In this document: piece after piece, positions 18,702 to 26,821 of the stretch | Position numbering within the stretch: position 1 is the stretch's first letter | Layout of the letters: each line of letters opens with the position of its first letter | Source: Bacteroidia bacterium | GTDB taxonomy: Bacteria > Bacteroidota > Bacteroidia > NS11-12g > UBA955 | DNA: 64,000 nt | Reading direction: 5' to 3' | Assembly: GCA_023228875.1 (NCBI GenBank) | Contig: JALOAG010000001.1 | Coordinates: 186,001 to 250,000 of the forward strand | Position numbers and translations under genes: made by a program | Notes under the pieces: generated by a model | What the model was told of the DNA's origin: nothing | Databases searched by the model: none | What the model saw: only the letters and a program-made list of their open reading frames with translations

Positions 18702-18710
18702 CCCATGCAC

Positions 18711-18780
18711 AGGTGTAAGCACATTTGCAAACCGCTACAAGCCAACCCGCAGACCAAAGTTTGCAAAAGAGCTTCCACCT
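18711..18780 (+). repeat. Structured hairpin element 2 (downstream of res)
   Basis: Outer stem AGGTGTAAGC with GCTTCCACCT (18711-18720 with 18771-18780, one mismatch), internal loop ACA/AGA (18721-18723 and 18768-18770), perfect 9-bp inner stem TTTGCAAAC/GTTTGCAAA (18724-18732 with 18759-18767). The loop includes CTACAAGCCAACCCGC. It begins nine bases after the Res stop, so it may also serve as the 3' end of the operon transcript. Confidence 0.85.
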
Positions 18781-18944
18781 TTACCGCCCAAGAAAAATTA
18801 TTTTTTAAAATCTCCTTCCCTTCTAAAAATTTTAAAACCGCCACCGCACAGCCGCCACAGACAGACCAAAATACAAACCTGACAATGACAGCGAACAACA
18901 CGGCAGACAAGGACTTGACAACACGGTGGATAAAACGCCAGCAC

Positions 18945-19158
18945 CTAACAAGGGTAGCTGTTTCACAACTCTCTAAAAAAAGAAAAAAACATCAAAAACG
19001 GCTTCATTAGAAGCGTTTTAAGCACACTTGTTTTTTCAACTATGCTTTTTAAGTTGGTTTTTTGGGTGGTTTATATAGGAGTTGTGAGCGTTGTGATGTA
19101 GTCAATAAAAAAACGAAAGGTGTTTTGCGCAGTTGCCTCTATTTTTTGCATGGCTCGC
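18945..19158 (+). repeat. 214-bp direct repeat, copy 1
   Basis: It matches 30517-30730 over its whole length with about a dozen mismatches and no net indel by eye. Both copies begin CTAACA..GGTAGCTGTT and contain CACAACTC near the left and GAGTTGTG about 115 bp further on, an internal inverted repeat. No coding potential. Together the copies bracket the phosphate and SulP modules. Confidence 0.9.
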
Positions 19159-19438
19159 GCTATGCTGTATCAAGGGTTTGTGATAATAAGCGATAAAAAA
19201 TGTCAGTTGGTACCAAGCTGTCAATGCTTACTTGATACAACATTTTTGGTTGAATATCCTTACGTCCCTGCATGCATCAAAGATAAGAAAAGAAATTTTT
19301 AAGGCAAAATATACGACACTGACAATCAATTAATTATGCACACTTATTGCACTTTTGTTAATACATGCATAATTGATTTATATTTGCCTAATGAAGTTAT
19401 GGGTGTGGTTGTGCAACAGGCACACGGGTTGGCGAAAT

Positions 19439-19545
19439 GGCGGGTGATGTGGTTAATTGAACTTTTGTGTTTTCTACTTACATTTGTGCTTGCCGACAGG
19501 TTAGTGCTTCTAATGCCCCGCCTGACAGCAAGCCGCGAACCGTTA
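19439..19545 (+). repeat. VCR/attC-like structured element B1
   Basis: The right end CAAGCCGCGAACCGTTA (19529-19545) is identical to 28860-28876. The left part, GGCGGGTGATGTGGTTAATT from 19439, matches GGCGGGTAAAGTGCTTCGATT at 28774. In both, a GGCGGG on the left faces CCCGCC or CCGCCC on the right, giving a long imperfect inverted repeat. The true left border, probably in 19396-19440, is unclear. Confidence 0.6.
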
Positions 19546-19651
19546 TATGCTATGGGAGAACAACCCAACATCAACAGACAAACCAATAGTCCGACTCAGT
19601 AAAAATAAAAAAAGTCCACCGCACAAGAAAGGAAAAATTTTAGTCAATGGT

Positions 19652-19715
19652 ATTGGCACATTTTGATTTGCCCCAACACACAAGCCGACCCTTCGACAAA
19701 ACAAAAAGAGCCAAT
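19652..19715 (+). repeat. Structured hairpin element 3 (upstream of the phosphate module)
   Basis: Outer stem ATTGGC/GCCAAT (19652-19657 with 19710-19715), internal loop ACA/AGA (19658-19660 and 19707-19709), inner stem TTTTG-a-TTTG with CAAA-a-CAAAA (19661-19670 with 19697-19706; one A-A mismatch). The loop contains CACACAAGCCGACC. Same architecture as elements 1, 2 and 4. Confidence 0.82.
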
Positions 19716-19799
19716 CCAGATCAATCAATCTCCCATTATTTAGATATTAGAAGAATAAATGAATAACTAATAGAAATTGAGTGCCGTGAATTAATTTAT

Positions 19800-19815
19800 G
19801 TAACCAAATCTTAAT
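19800..19815 (+). promoter_or_regulatory. Candidate Pho-box-like site upstream of the porin
   Basis: GTAACCAAATCTTAAT contains GTAAC and TTAAT half-sites with an 11-bp period, the helical spacing used by PhoB-type regulators. The near-identical motif GTAACCAAATTGTAAT precedes pstS (21146). In both cases the first base lies exactly 55 bases upstream of the G of a TTTTGCAT -7-like element. The PhoB-like regulator at 26132 is the obvious candidate binder. Confidence 0.5.
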
Positions 19816-19879
19816 TTCTACTCAATAAGCCTGTAATAAGTACTATCTTCTTTTGCATTGAATTTAAAAACAAAATTTA

Positions 19880-21142
19880 ATGAAAAAAAGAATGATTCTA
19901 TTAGGTTGTGTACTGACATTGACCACAACTATTTACGCACAACAGCAGGAAACTGATTCAATTCAACAATTAAATCAAAGAATGCAATCCTTAGAAAAGG
20001 AAATTAAGATCATGAAACAAGTCAAATTTTCAGGCTACATTCAGACACAGTTTCAGTGGGGAGAAAAATTAGCATCATTGAAAGTTGGAAATAGCAATAT
20101 AGATACCGACCATAATTTCAATCGCATTGGAATCAGACGTGGACGAGTTAAAATGGAATACGAAAAAGGAATAATCTCAGGTATTTTCCAAATAGATTTG
20201 ACTGAAAAAGGCTTAGGATTGAAAGATGCATATGTATCTATAAAAGACCCTTGGCTTGGAAGTAATTCGTTTAAAGCAGGGATATTCAATCGCCCTTTCG
20301 GCTATGAAGTTTCTTATTCATCTTCAAGAAGAGAATCTCCCGAACGAGCAACTGTGATTACAACTCTATTTCCAGAGGAACGAGATTTAGGAGTAATGAT
20401 AACCTTGCAAGCTCCAAAAGAATCCTCTGTAAATTTCCTGAAATTAGAAACTGCACTAATAGCGGGAAATGGAATCAAATTAGATATGGACAATCGAAAG
20501 GATTTTATCGCACATTTATCAGCCAACAAAATCTTTAAAGAAAAAATTAAGTTTGGAGGAGGCATTTCCTACTATTTAGGCAGTACTTACCAAGGCTCTA
20601 CAAGTATTTTCAAAATGAGCGGTAAGGAATTTATTGAATATAATGATTCTTCTAATTTCGGAGCTTTTGCCAAACGAGAATATTTTGGGCTTGATTTGCA
20701 GTTTGAAGCAACTACAAAATTAGGAAAAACAAAATTATTCGGAGAGTATCTTTTCGGAACACAGCCAGGAAATAATAGTAGTTCTAAAAGCCCCAATTAC
20801 TCGACCTTGCCAACGAGCGACACCTACATCAGAAACTTCAATGGATACTATTTCACATTCGTACAAGACCTAGGAAGTATCCCTTTATCAGTCGTTGCAA
20901 AATATGATTTTTATGACCCAAACACCAAAGTCGCTAAAAATGAAATTGGAATGAATAGAACAGGTAAAGGAGATATTGCTTATACAACAATCGGAGGCGG
21001 TTTATTGTGGCAGGTAAATGACAACCTGCGATTAACCGCTTACTTTGATTGGATTAATAACGAAAGGTCTTCTAACCTGAATGGTTTTGAAAAAGATATA
21101 ACCGATAATGTTTTCACTTTGCGATTACAGTATAAATTCTAA
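19880..21142 (+). CDS. Phosphate-selective porin (OprO/OprP-like)
   Basis: 420 residues. A signal peptide (MKKRMILLGCVLTLTTTIYAQ) is followed by a short coiled coil (SIQQLNQRMQSLEKEIKIMKQ, about 28-48) and then alternating beta-strands ending in LRLQYKF with a C-terminal Phe, as expected for an outer-membrane barrel. It is the first gene of the phosphate module and has its own Pho-box-like site. Its position upstream of PstSCAB supports anion or phosphate uptake across the outer membrane under starvation. The coiled coil suggests trimerisation, as in OprP/OprO. Confidence 0.85.
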   Translation: MKKRMILLGCVLTLTTTIYAQQQETDSIQQLNQRMQSLEKEIKIMKQVKFSGYIQTQFQWGEKLASLKVGNSNIDTDHNFNRIGIRRGRVKMEYEKGIISGIFQIDLTEKGLGLKDAYVSIKDPWLGSNSFKAGIFNRPFGYEVSYSSSRRESPERATVITTLFPEERDLGVMITLQAPKESSVNFLKLETALIAGNGIKLDMDNRKDFIAHLSANKIFKEKIKFGGGISYYLGSTYQGSTSIFKMSGKEFIEYNDSSNFGAFAKREYFGLDLQFEATTKLGKTKLFGEYLFGTQPGNNSSSKSPNYSTLPTSDTYIRNFNGYYFTFVQDLGSIPLSVVAKYDFYDPNTKVAKNEIGMNRTGKGDIAYTTIGGGLLWQVNDNLRLTAYFDWINNERSSNLNGFEKDITDNVFTLRLQYKF

Positions 21143-21145
21143 ATC

Positions 21146-21161
21146 GTAACCAAATTGTAAT
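21146..21161 (+). promoter_or_regulatory. Candidate Pho-box-like site upstream of pstS
   Basis: GTAACCAAATTGTAAT: GTAAC and GTAAT repeated with an 11-bp period. It differs at two bases from 19800-19815 and has the same 55-base distance to TTTTGCAT. It implies pstS has its own promoter within the module. Confidence 0.5.
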
Positions 21162-21224
21162 CTTAACGCAAATAAATCGTGACAATCTCTACCGATTTTT
21201 GCATCAAATTAAATAAAGAAAAAA

Positions 21225-22082
21225 ATGAAAAAATTAATTATTTTAACACTAAGTAGTTTCGTTTTGTGGAGTTGTAATTCCAATTCTGAAACGCAAAAAA
21301 TGGAGAATACAAAAGAAAATACAACCTCCATCAATATTAAAGGTTCTGAAACAGTTCTTCCAATTTCTGAGAAAGCTGCACAAGTTTTCTCAAAAGAAAA
21401 TACATCTAATTTAGTATCTGTCACAGGAGGAGGAAGTGGCGTTGGTTTATCTGCATTAACATCAGGGAATACAGATATTGCTCAATCATCTCGGAAAATA
21501 AAATTCTCAGAACAACAAAAATTCCAGCAAGACGGAGAAGAAATTAAAGAAGTAATTGTTGCTTATGATGCATTGGCTGTTATTGTACATCCTCAAAACA
21601 AGGTTAAAAAACTCACTCGTGAACAATTAGAAGGCATCTTCACAGGAAAGATTACCAATTGGAATGAAGTCGGAGGAGAAAACCTAAAAATCATTCCTTA
21701 CTCAAGAGAAACCTCATCAGGAACGTATGAGTTTTTCAAAGAACATGTTCTGCAAAATAAAAATTTTATGTCCGGTATTATGAGTATGCCAGCGAATGGT
21801 GCCATTATGCAATCAGTAAGTCAAACAAAAGGTGCTATTGCTTATGTAGGAATGGCTTATCTAAATCAAACGGTACAACCGATATCCGTTTCGTTTGAGG
21901 ATGGAATTTATAGCGAACCAACTGTAGAAAATGCTAAAAATCAAACCTACCCTATTGTGCGACCTTTGTACTATTATTATTTAGAGAAATCCGAAAACAA
22001 GGTTAAGAAATTTATTAATTTTATTTTATCTCCTTCAGGACAAAAGTTGGTAGAAGAAGTTGGATTCATTACTCTAAAATAA
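21225..22082 (+). CDS. pstS: Phosphate ABC transporter substrate-binding lipoprotein PstS
   Basis: 285 residues. The lipoprotein signal ends at the lipobox Cys (LSSFVLWSC, C17). The mature part shows the PstS features GSETVLPI near the N-terminus, GGGSGVGLSAL (phosphate-binding loop), QSSRKI, and LTREQLEGIFTGKITNWNEVGG. It delivers phosphate in the periplasm to PstCA. Same-strand neighbours pstC, pstA and pstB follow in the standard order. Confidence 0.93.
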   Translation: MKKLIILTLSSFVLWSCNSNSETQKMENTKENTTSINIKGSETVLPISEKAAQVFSKENTSNLVSVTGGGSGVGLSALTSGNTDIAQSSRKIKFSEQQKFQQDGEEIKEVIVAYDALAVIVHPQNKVKKLTREQLEGIFTGKITNWNEVGGENLKIIPYSRETSSGTYEFFKEHVLQNKNFMSGIMSMPANGAIMQSVSQTKGAIAYVGMAYLNQTVQPISVSFEDGIYSEPTVENAKNQTYPIVRPLYYYYLEKSENKVKKFINFILSPSGQKLVEEVGFITLK

Positions 22083-22098
22083 AGATTATTCATTTGAA

Positions 22099-23310
22099 AT
22101 GATAAGGAAAAAATCAAAACATATTTTCGAGAAGATTATTGAAAAAATATTAACATTAAGTGGAGCCATAACAACTATTACTATTCTTTTCATCACTATT
22201 TTCTTATTTAAGGAAGGTGCAGGTCTTTTCACTCATCAAAACATAGAAGAAGGATACGGGCTATATGTAAATGCAGAAAACGGAATTGATCAATTAACTC
22301 CGCTGGAGACAAAGAAGATATTTGATGGAGAAATAACCAATTGGAAGGATTTTAACGGAAAAGATGAAGAAATAAAAATAGTTAGAATTGACGACATCTT
22401 TCAGATTTATCCTGAAAGTGAAATGGGGGAAAATTACGAATTACTTCCCGAGAAACTAACTGCATTTATCAGTAATGAAGAAAATATCATCGCCTTTTTA
22501 CCAAAGCAATATGCTCCAAACGGTCAAAATGTAAAGGAGTTGATTTCAGACAATGTAACTTTATCGGATTACCTAACAGGCAATGAATGGATTCCTACGG
22601 CAACACCATCTCCCTTGTTCGGTGTAATGCCGTTAGTTTTAGGGACACTTTTGGTGAGTTTTATGGCTCTGCTAATTGCAGTTCCGCTCGGATTGGGAGT
22701 TGCCATTTATTTATCTGAATTAGCAGGTATAAAACAGAAGGATATTATGAAACCTGTTATTGAATTACTCGCAGGAATCCCTTCCGTAGTTTATGGATTT
22801 TTTGGATTAGTAGTACTAGCACCATTGGTACAAAAAACATTTCACTTGCCTGTCGGTGAAACTGCATTAACAGGAAGTATAATTTTAGCTATCATGGCAT
22901 TACCAACGATTATTTCAGTTGCAGAGGATGCGATGAGAAATACACCAAGAGCAATGCGAGAGGCAAGTTTAGCATTGGGTGCAACCCATTGGCAAACCAT
23001 TTACAAAGTGGTCATTCCTTATGCAAAATCAGGTATTTCGGCAGCTATAGTTTTAGGAATTGGACGAGCCATTGGAGAAACGATGGCGGTTCTAATGGTT
23101 ACAGGAAATGCAGCAGTCATTCCTCATTCGGCTTTTGAATCGGTGCGAACTATTCCTGCAACCATCGCAGCAGAACTTGGAGAAGCACCAGTTGGTGGAG
23201 CACATTATCAGGCATTGTTTTTACTTGGATGTATCTTATTTGTTTTCACAACCATAATTTCTATTTCATCGGAGTTAGTTTCAAACAATAAATATTCTAA
23301 AGCAAAATAA
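22099..23310 (+). CDS. pstC: Phosphate ABC transporter permease PstC with PstS-like periplasmic insertion
   Basis: 403 residues, about 90 longer than a minimal PstC. After the first transmembrane helix (about 18-38) comes a periplasmic insertion (about 45-155). It includes QLTPLETKKIFDGEITNW, which aligns with LTREQLEGIFTGKITNW of the adjacent PstS, and further on NIIAFLPKQY, reminiscent of PstS GAIAYVGMAY. The remainder is the normal binding-protein-dependent permease domain, with the EAA loop EASLALGATHWQTIYKVVIPYA. The insertion looks like a truncated substrate-binding-protein lobe. It could help docking or sensing. Confidence 0.9.
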   Translation: MIRKKSKHIFEKIIEKILTLSGAITTITILFITIFLFKEGAGLFTHQNIEEGYGLYVNAENGIDQLTPLETKKIFDGEITNWKDFNGKDEEIKIVRIDDIFQIYPESEMGENYELLPEKLTAFISNEENIIAFLPKQYAPNGQNVKELISDNVTLSDYLTGNEWIPTATPSPLFGVMPLVLGTLLVSFMALLIAVPLGLGVAIYLSELAGIKQKDIMKPVIELLAGIPSVVYGFFGLVVLAPLVQKTFHLPVGETALTGSIILAIMALPTIISVAEDAMRNTPRAMREASLALGATHWQTIYKVVIPYAKSGISAAIVLGIGRAIGETMAVLMVTGNAAVIPHSAFESVRTIPATIAAELGEAPVGGAHYQALFLLGCILFVFTTIISISSELVSNNKYSKAK

Positions 23311-23313
23311 GAA

Positions 23314-24168
23314 ATGAGTAAAAAAATAAGTCAACAAATAGCCTTTTTTATATTTAGGGGTTTCGGATTATTAGTAATAGGAATTTTATTCAGCATCCTA
23401 GGTTTCATCATTTTTAATGGCGTGAAAGTAATTAATTGGGAATTTCTAACAAGCTTTCCAGAAGACGGAATGACTTCCGGAGGTATTTTACCGGCTATTA
23501 TTGGAACATTCTGTTTGATAATAGGGAGTTTAGTTTTCGCCTTTCCTTTGGGTGTGATGTCCGCTATTTATGCGAATGAATATGTAGGTAAAGGATGGAT
23601 TGTTCGCTTTATTCGAATGATGACAAACAATTTGGCGAGTATTCCTTCCATTGTGTTCGGTTTGTTTGGAATGGCGTTGTTCGTCAATAAATTAAAATTT
23701 GGAGATTCTCTTATTGCTGGTTCATTAACGCTTGGTCTTTTGATTTTACCGTTAATTATCCGTACAACAGAAGAGGCATTGAAAGCAGTTCCAGATAGTT
23801 ATCGTCAAGGAAGCCTTGCTTTGGGAGCAACGAAATTGCAGACCATTTGGAAAGTTGTTTTACCAACTGCATTGCCCAATATCATTACCGGGCTAATTTT
23901 ATCAGTCGGGCGTGTTTCAGGGGAAACAGCTCCCATTCTTTTTACGGTAGCTGCTTATTTTTTACCTAAACTACCGACAAGTATCTTCGATCAAGCAATG
24001 GCGTTACCCTATCATCTCTATGTTTTAGCAACCAGCGGAACAGATCTTGAAGCATCAAGACCAATGGCTTATGGAACAGCATTAGTACTAATTACAATCG
24101 TCCTGATTATGAATCTCCTAGCGAGTTTAATAAGACGAAGATTAGGGAAAAATAGTTTAAAACAATAA
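23314..24168 (+). CDS. pstA: Phosphate ABC transporter permease PstA
   Basis: 284 residues, six predicted transmembrane helices, with the EAA motif GSLALGATKLQTIWKVVLPTALPNIITG. It starts three bases after pstC and ends five bases before pstB. It forms the membrane channel with PstC. Confidence 0.93.
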   Translation: MSKKISQQIAFFIFRGFGLLVIGILFSILGFIIFNGVKVINWEFLTSFPEDGMTSGGILPAIIGTFCLIIGSLVFAFPLGVMSAIYANEYVGKGWIVRFIRMMTNNLASIPSIVFGLFGMALFVNKLKFGDSLIAGSLTLGLLILPLIIRTTEEALKAVPDSYRQGSLALGATKLQTIWKVVLPTALPNIITGLILSVGRVSGETAPILFTVAAYFLPKLPTSIFDQAMALPYHLYVLATSGTDLEASRPMAYGTALVLITIVLIMNLLASLIRRRLGKNSLKQ

Positions 24169-24173
24169 TTAAA

Positions 24174-24920
24174 ATGATAGAAGCGAAAAATATAAATTTT
24201 TATTATGGCAGTTTTCATGCTCTAAAAAATATAAATATGAAAATGGAGGCCAACACAGTTACTGCATTTATAGGCCCGTCGGGTTGCGGTAAATCAACAT
24301 TTTTAAGGTTATTTAATCGCATGAATGATTTGATTGATAATACTAAATTAGAAGGGAAATGTTTGATTGATAATAATGACATTTATGGTAAATCAGTTGA
24401 TGTTGATGAATTGCGAAAAAAGGTAGGAATGGTATTTCAAAAACCGAATCCTTTTCCAAAATCAATTTTTGAGAATGTTGCCTATGGATTGCGTGTCAAT
24501 AATTTGGGAAGTAAATCTTTTATTAATCAACGAGTAGAAGAATCGCTTAGAGGTGCTGCTTTGTGGGATGAGGTGAAAGACAAACTTCATAAATCCGCTT
24601 TTGAGCTGTCCGGAGGACAACAACAACGTCTTTGTATTGCAAGAGCCTTGGCAGTCTCTCCATCCATTATTTTAATGGATGAGCCAGCTTCTGCATTAGA
24701 TCCAATTTCTACTTCAAAAATCGAAGAATTAATTCACGAACTCAAAAAAAAATATACTGTTGTAATAGTTACTCATAACATGCAACAAGCGGCAAGAATA
24801 AGTGACAATACAGGTTTCTTTATGTTAGGTGAATTGATAGAATATACGGATACTAAGAAAATGTTTTTAAATCCTGAAAAGGAAGTTACACAAAATTATA
24901 TTACTGGAAGATTTGGGTAA
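24174..24920 (+). CDS. pstB: Phosphate ABC transporter ATPase PstB
   Basis: 248 residues, the usual PstB length. Walker A GPSGCGKST near residue 34, signature LSGGQQQRLCIARALA, Walker B ILMDEPASALDP, and the PstB-typical FNRMNDL and VGMVFQKPNPFPKSI. It drives uptake through PstCA. A 30-base gap precedes mgsA. Confidence 0.95.
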   Translation: MIEAKNINFYYGSFHALKNINMKMEANTVTAFIGPSGCGKSTFLRLFNRMNDLIDNTKLEGKCLIDNNDIYGKSVDVDELRKKVGMVFQKPNPFPKSIFENVAYGLRVNNLGSKSFINQRVEESLRGAALWDEVKDKLHKSAFELSGGQQQRLCIARALAVSPSIILMDEPASALDPISTSKIEELIHELKKKYTVVIVTHNMQQAARISDNTGFFMLGELIEYTDTKKMFLNPEKEVTQNYITGRFG

Positions 24921-24950
24921 TGAATTATAATTATGAACAAAAACTAAAAT

Positions 24951-25424
24951 ATGAAAAAAGTTAAAAAAATTGCTCTTGTTGCACACGACAATTGTAAAAA
25001 GGAATTAATGGAATGGGTGGACGACCATTGGAGAGAACTCGTTAAATATGAGATGGTTTGTACCGGAACAACGGGGAACTTAGTGGAACAACATCTATTG
25101 AGCTGTATGGCAGAAAATAAGTCAAATTTTCACATTAAAATGACTAAATTAAAATCTGGTCCACTTGGTGGAGATTTACAATTAGGTGCGGCAATAAGTA
25201 AAAACGAAATAGATATACTTATTTTCTTTTGGGATGCTATGGAACCACAGCCACACGATGTGGATATAAAAGCGTTGTTAAGAATTGCAACTTTGTACAA
25301 TATAGTTTATGCCTGTTCAAGGTCAACAGCCGATTTTATTATTTCGTCACCATTATTTGAGAAGGGTTATGAAAAAGAAGAAAACGAACAAATTGAAGGA
25401 TATAAAAACAGAATATTAAAATGA
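24951..25424 (+). CDS. mgsA: Methylglyoxal synthase inside the pst/pho operon
   Basis: 157 residues, full length. The family signature GPLGGDLQLGAAISKNEID (70-88) includes the catalytic Asp (D75, equivalent to D71 of the E. coli enzyme) and PHDVDIKALLRIA (101-113) supplies the active-site His (H102). The enzyme converts dihydroxyacetone phosphate to methylglyoxal and free phosphate, and known members are inhibited by phosphate. It lies between pstB and phoU and its last codons overlap phoU by four bases, so it is part of the phosphate operon. The context suggests a starvation-induced bypass that frees phosphate from triose phosphates. Confidence 0.93.
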   Translation: MKKVKKIALVAHDNCKKELMEWVDDHWRELVKYEMVCTGTTGNLVEQHLLSCMAENKSNFHIKMTKLKSGPLGGDLQLGAAISKNEIDILIFFWDAMEPQPHDVDIKALLRIATLYNIVYACSRSTADFIISSPLFEKGYEKEENEQIEGYKNRILK

Positions 25425-26089
25425 AACAAAACGAACAAGAGTTAGAACAATTGAAAAATGAAATAAACCAAATGTGGCAATTGGTGATTTCTCAATTGGA
25501 AAAGTCGAAAGAGGCTTTTTTGCATAACAACACAGAGTTAGCATTGGAAATTACAAGTGCTGAGAAGCGGGTAAACGCTTTCGAATTAAAGGTTGAAAGC
25601 AGTTGTGAAAATTATATAGCTCTCTTTAATCCGGTTGCTATTGATTTAAGATTAGTACTTTCAATCATGAAAATTAGTATTACTTTGGAACGAATTGGAG
25701 ATTATGCCGATAGTATAGCGAGGCATATTATTGAAGATAGTTGTAATCGTTTTAATGAAGATATAATCAATCAATTAGAACTGGAGAAAATGTTAGATAT
25801 TCTTATTAGCATGATGACAGATAGTTATGTGATTTTAAACTCCGAAAACTCCCAATCATTTGGAAGAATATTAGCAAAAGATAAAGGAATAAACGAAATT
25901 TATCGTTCATCCATCTATAGAATAGAAGAAATTTTAAAACAAGAAAGTAGTACTATTCATTGTGGATTGAAATTAATGTTAGTGCTTAGAAATATGGAAA
26001 GAATTGGAGATCACTGCAAAAACATAGTAGAAGAAATTGTTTTTTACACAGATGCAAAAGTATTGAAACATAAAGGAAAGATAGAGTAG
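25421..26089 (+). CDS. phoU: Phosphate signalling regulator PhoU
   Basis: 222 residues of two repeated three-helix bundles. The two copies of the metal-binding ExxxD motif region are visible as TLERIGDYADSIARHI and NMERIGDHCKNIVEEIV. PhoU links Pst transporter state to the histidine kinase and prevents excessive phosphate uptake. It overlaps mgsA by four bases. Confidence 0.93.
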   Translation: MKQNEQELEQLKNEINQMWQLVISQLEKSKEAFLHNNTELALEITSAEKRVNAFELKVESSCENYIALFNPVAIDLRLVLSIMKISITLERIGDYADSIARHIIEDSCNRFNEDIINQLELEKMLDILISMMTDSYVILNSENSQSFGRILAKDKGINEIYRSSIYRIEEILKQESSTIHCGLKLMLVLRNMERIGDHCKNIVEEIVFYTDAKVLKHKGKIE

Positions 26090-26131
26090 TTATTCACTAA
26101 TTTTGCTGTCCTAACAGGTAAACAAACGAAA

Positions 26132-26821
26132 ATGAAGGAAAAAGAAAGAATATTATTAGTAGATGATGACAAAAGCATTTCTGAAATTCTGGATTTCAAT
26201 TTAAGAAATGAAGGATTCAAAGTTACTACCGCATATTCTGCCGAAGAGGCTCTAAGTTTAGATTTAAAACAATTTAACCTCCTTTTATTAGACGTAATGA
26301 TGGGCGGCATTTCAGGCTACAAATTGGCAGAAAAATTAAGAACCGATGAAATTTCTATTCCCATTATTTTTTTAACAGCCAAGGATACAGAAAATGATAT
26401 GTTAACAGGTTTTTCTGTTGGTGGTGACGATTACATTTCTAAACCTTTTTCCATCAAAGAAGTTATTGCAAGAATAAAAGCTGTTTTGAAAAGAAGTAAT
26501 TCAACATTTCCATCTCAATCCAATTCTATAGAAATCGGAGCGTTTTTGATAGATTTGGAGTTAAAAAAAATACATCTAAATAATGTTGAAATTCCATTAA
26601 CTAAAACAGAATTAGAACTGTTAATGTTATTAGCTCAAAACCCAGATTCTCTTTTCTCTAGAGAAAGAATTATTAACAAAATATGGAAAGAAGCCCCCTA
26701 TATTACCGAACGAACCGTTGACGTACACGTTGCCAGATTAAGAAAAAAATTGGGTGATTATAAAGATATAATTGCTAACCGAGCGGGATATGGTTATTAT
26801 TTTAACTCTGATATCTTATGA
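26132..26821 (+). CDS. phoB: PhoB-like OmpR-family response regulator
   Basis: 229 residues. Receiver domain with acidic pair DDD (11-13), phosphoacceptor D54 (LLLLDVMM) and the conserved Lys in DDYISKPF. The C-terminal winged-helix domain ends RTVDVHVARLRKKLGDY...GYGYYF. Its stop overlaps the kinase start (ATGA). Context identifies it as the phosphate-starvation regulator that probably binds the 11-bp-period sites upstream of the porin and pstS. Confidence 0.9.
   Translation: MKEKERILLVDDDKSISEILDFNLRNEGFKVTTAYSAEEALSLDLKQFNLLLLDVMMGGISGYKLAEKLRTDEISIPIIFLTAKDTENDMLTGFSVGGDDYISKPFSIKEVIARIKAVLKRSNSTFPSQSNSIEIGAFLIDLELKKIHLNNVEIPLTKTELELLMLLAQNPDSLFSRERIINKIWKEAPYITERTVDVHVARLRKKLGDYKDIIANRAGYGYYFNSDIL

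Larger units (their letters stand above)
18702..19879. other. 1.18-kb non-coding stretch made of repeats and inverted repeats
   Basis: No open frame here has protein-like composition. It holds hairpin 2 (18711), the left copy of the 214-bp direct repeat (18945), a 9-bp inverted repeat TGTATCAAG/CTTGATACA (19166-19174 with 19231-19239), an imperfect inverted repeat around ATCAATT...TATGCA (about 19325-19379), a VCR/attC-like element (about 19439-19545), hairpin 3 (19652) and the promoter region of the phosphate module. Confidence 0.7.

Noticed and set aside
18705..19010. Open frame of 101 codons after res
   Set aside because: It spans hairpin element 2 and the start of the 214-bp repeat, has repeat-derived composition and no protein-like features.
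19336..19602. Open frame of 88 codons
   Set aside because: It runs through the B1 structured element and is matched by an equally long antisense frame. No domain or start signal.
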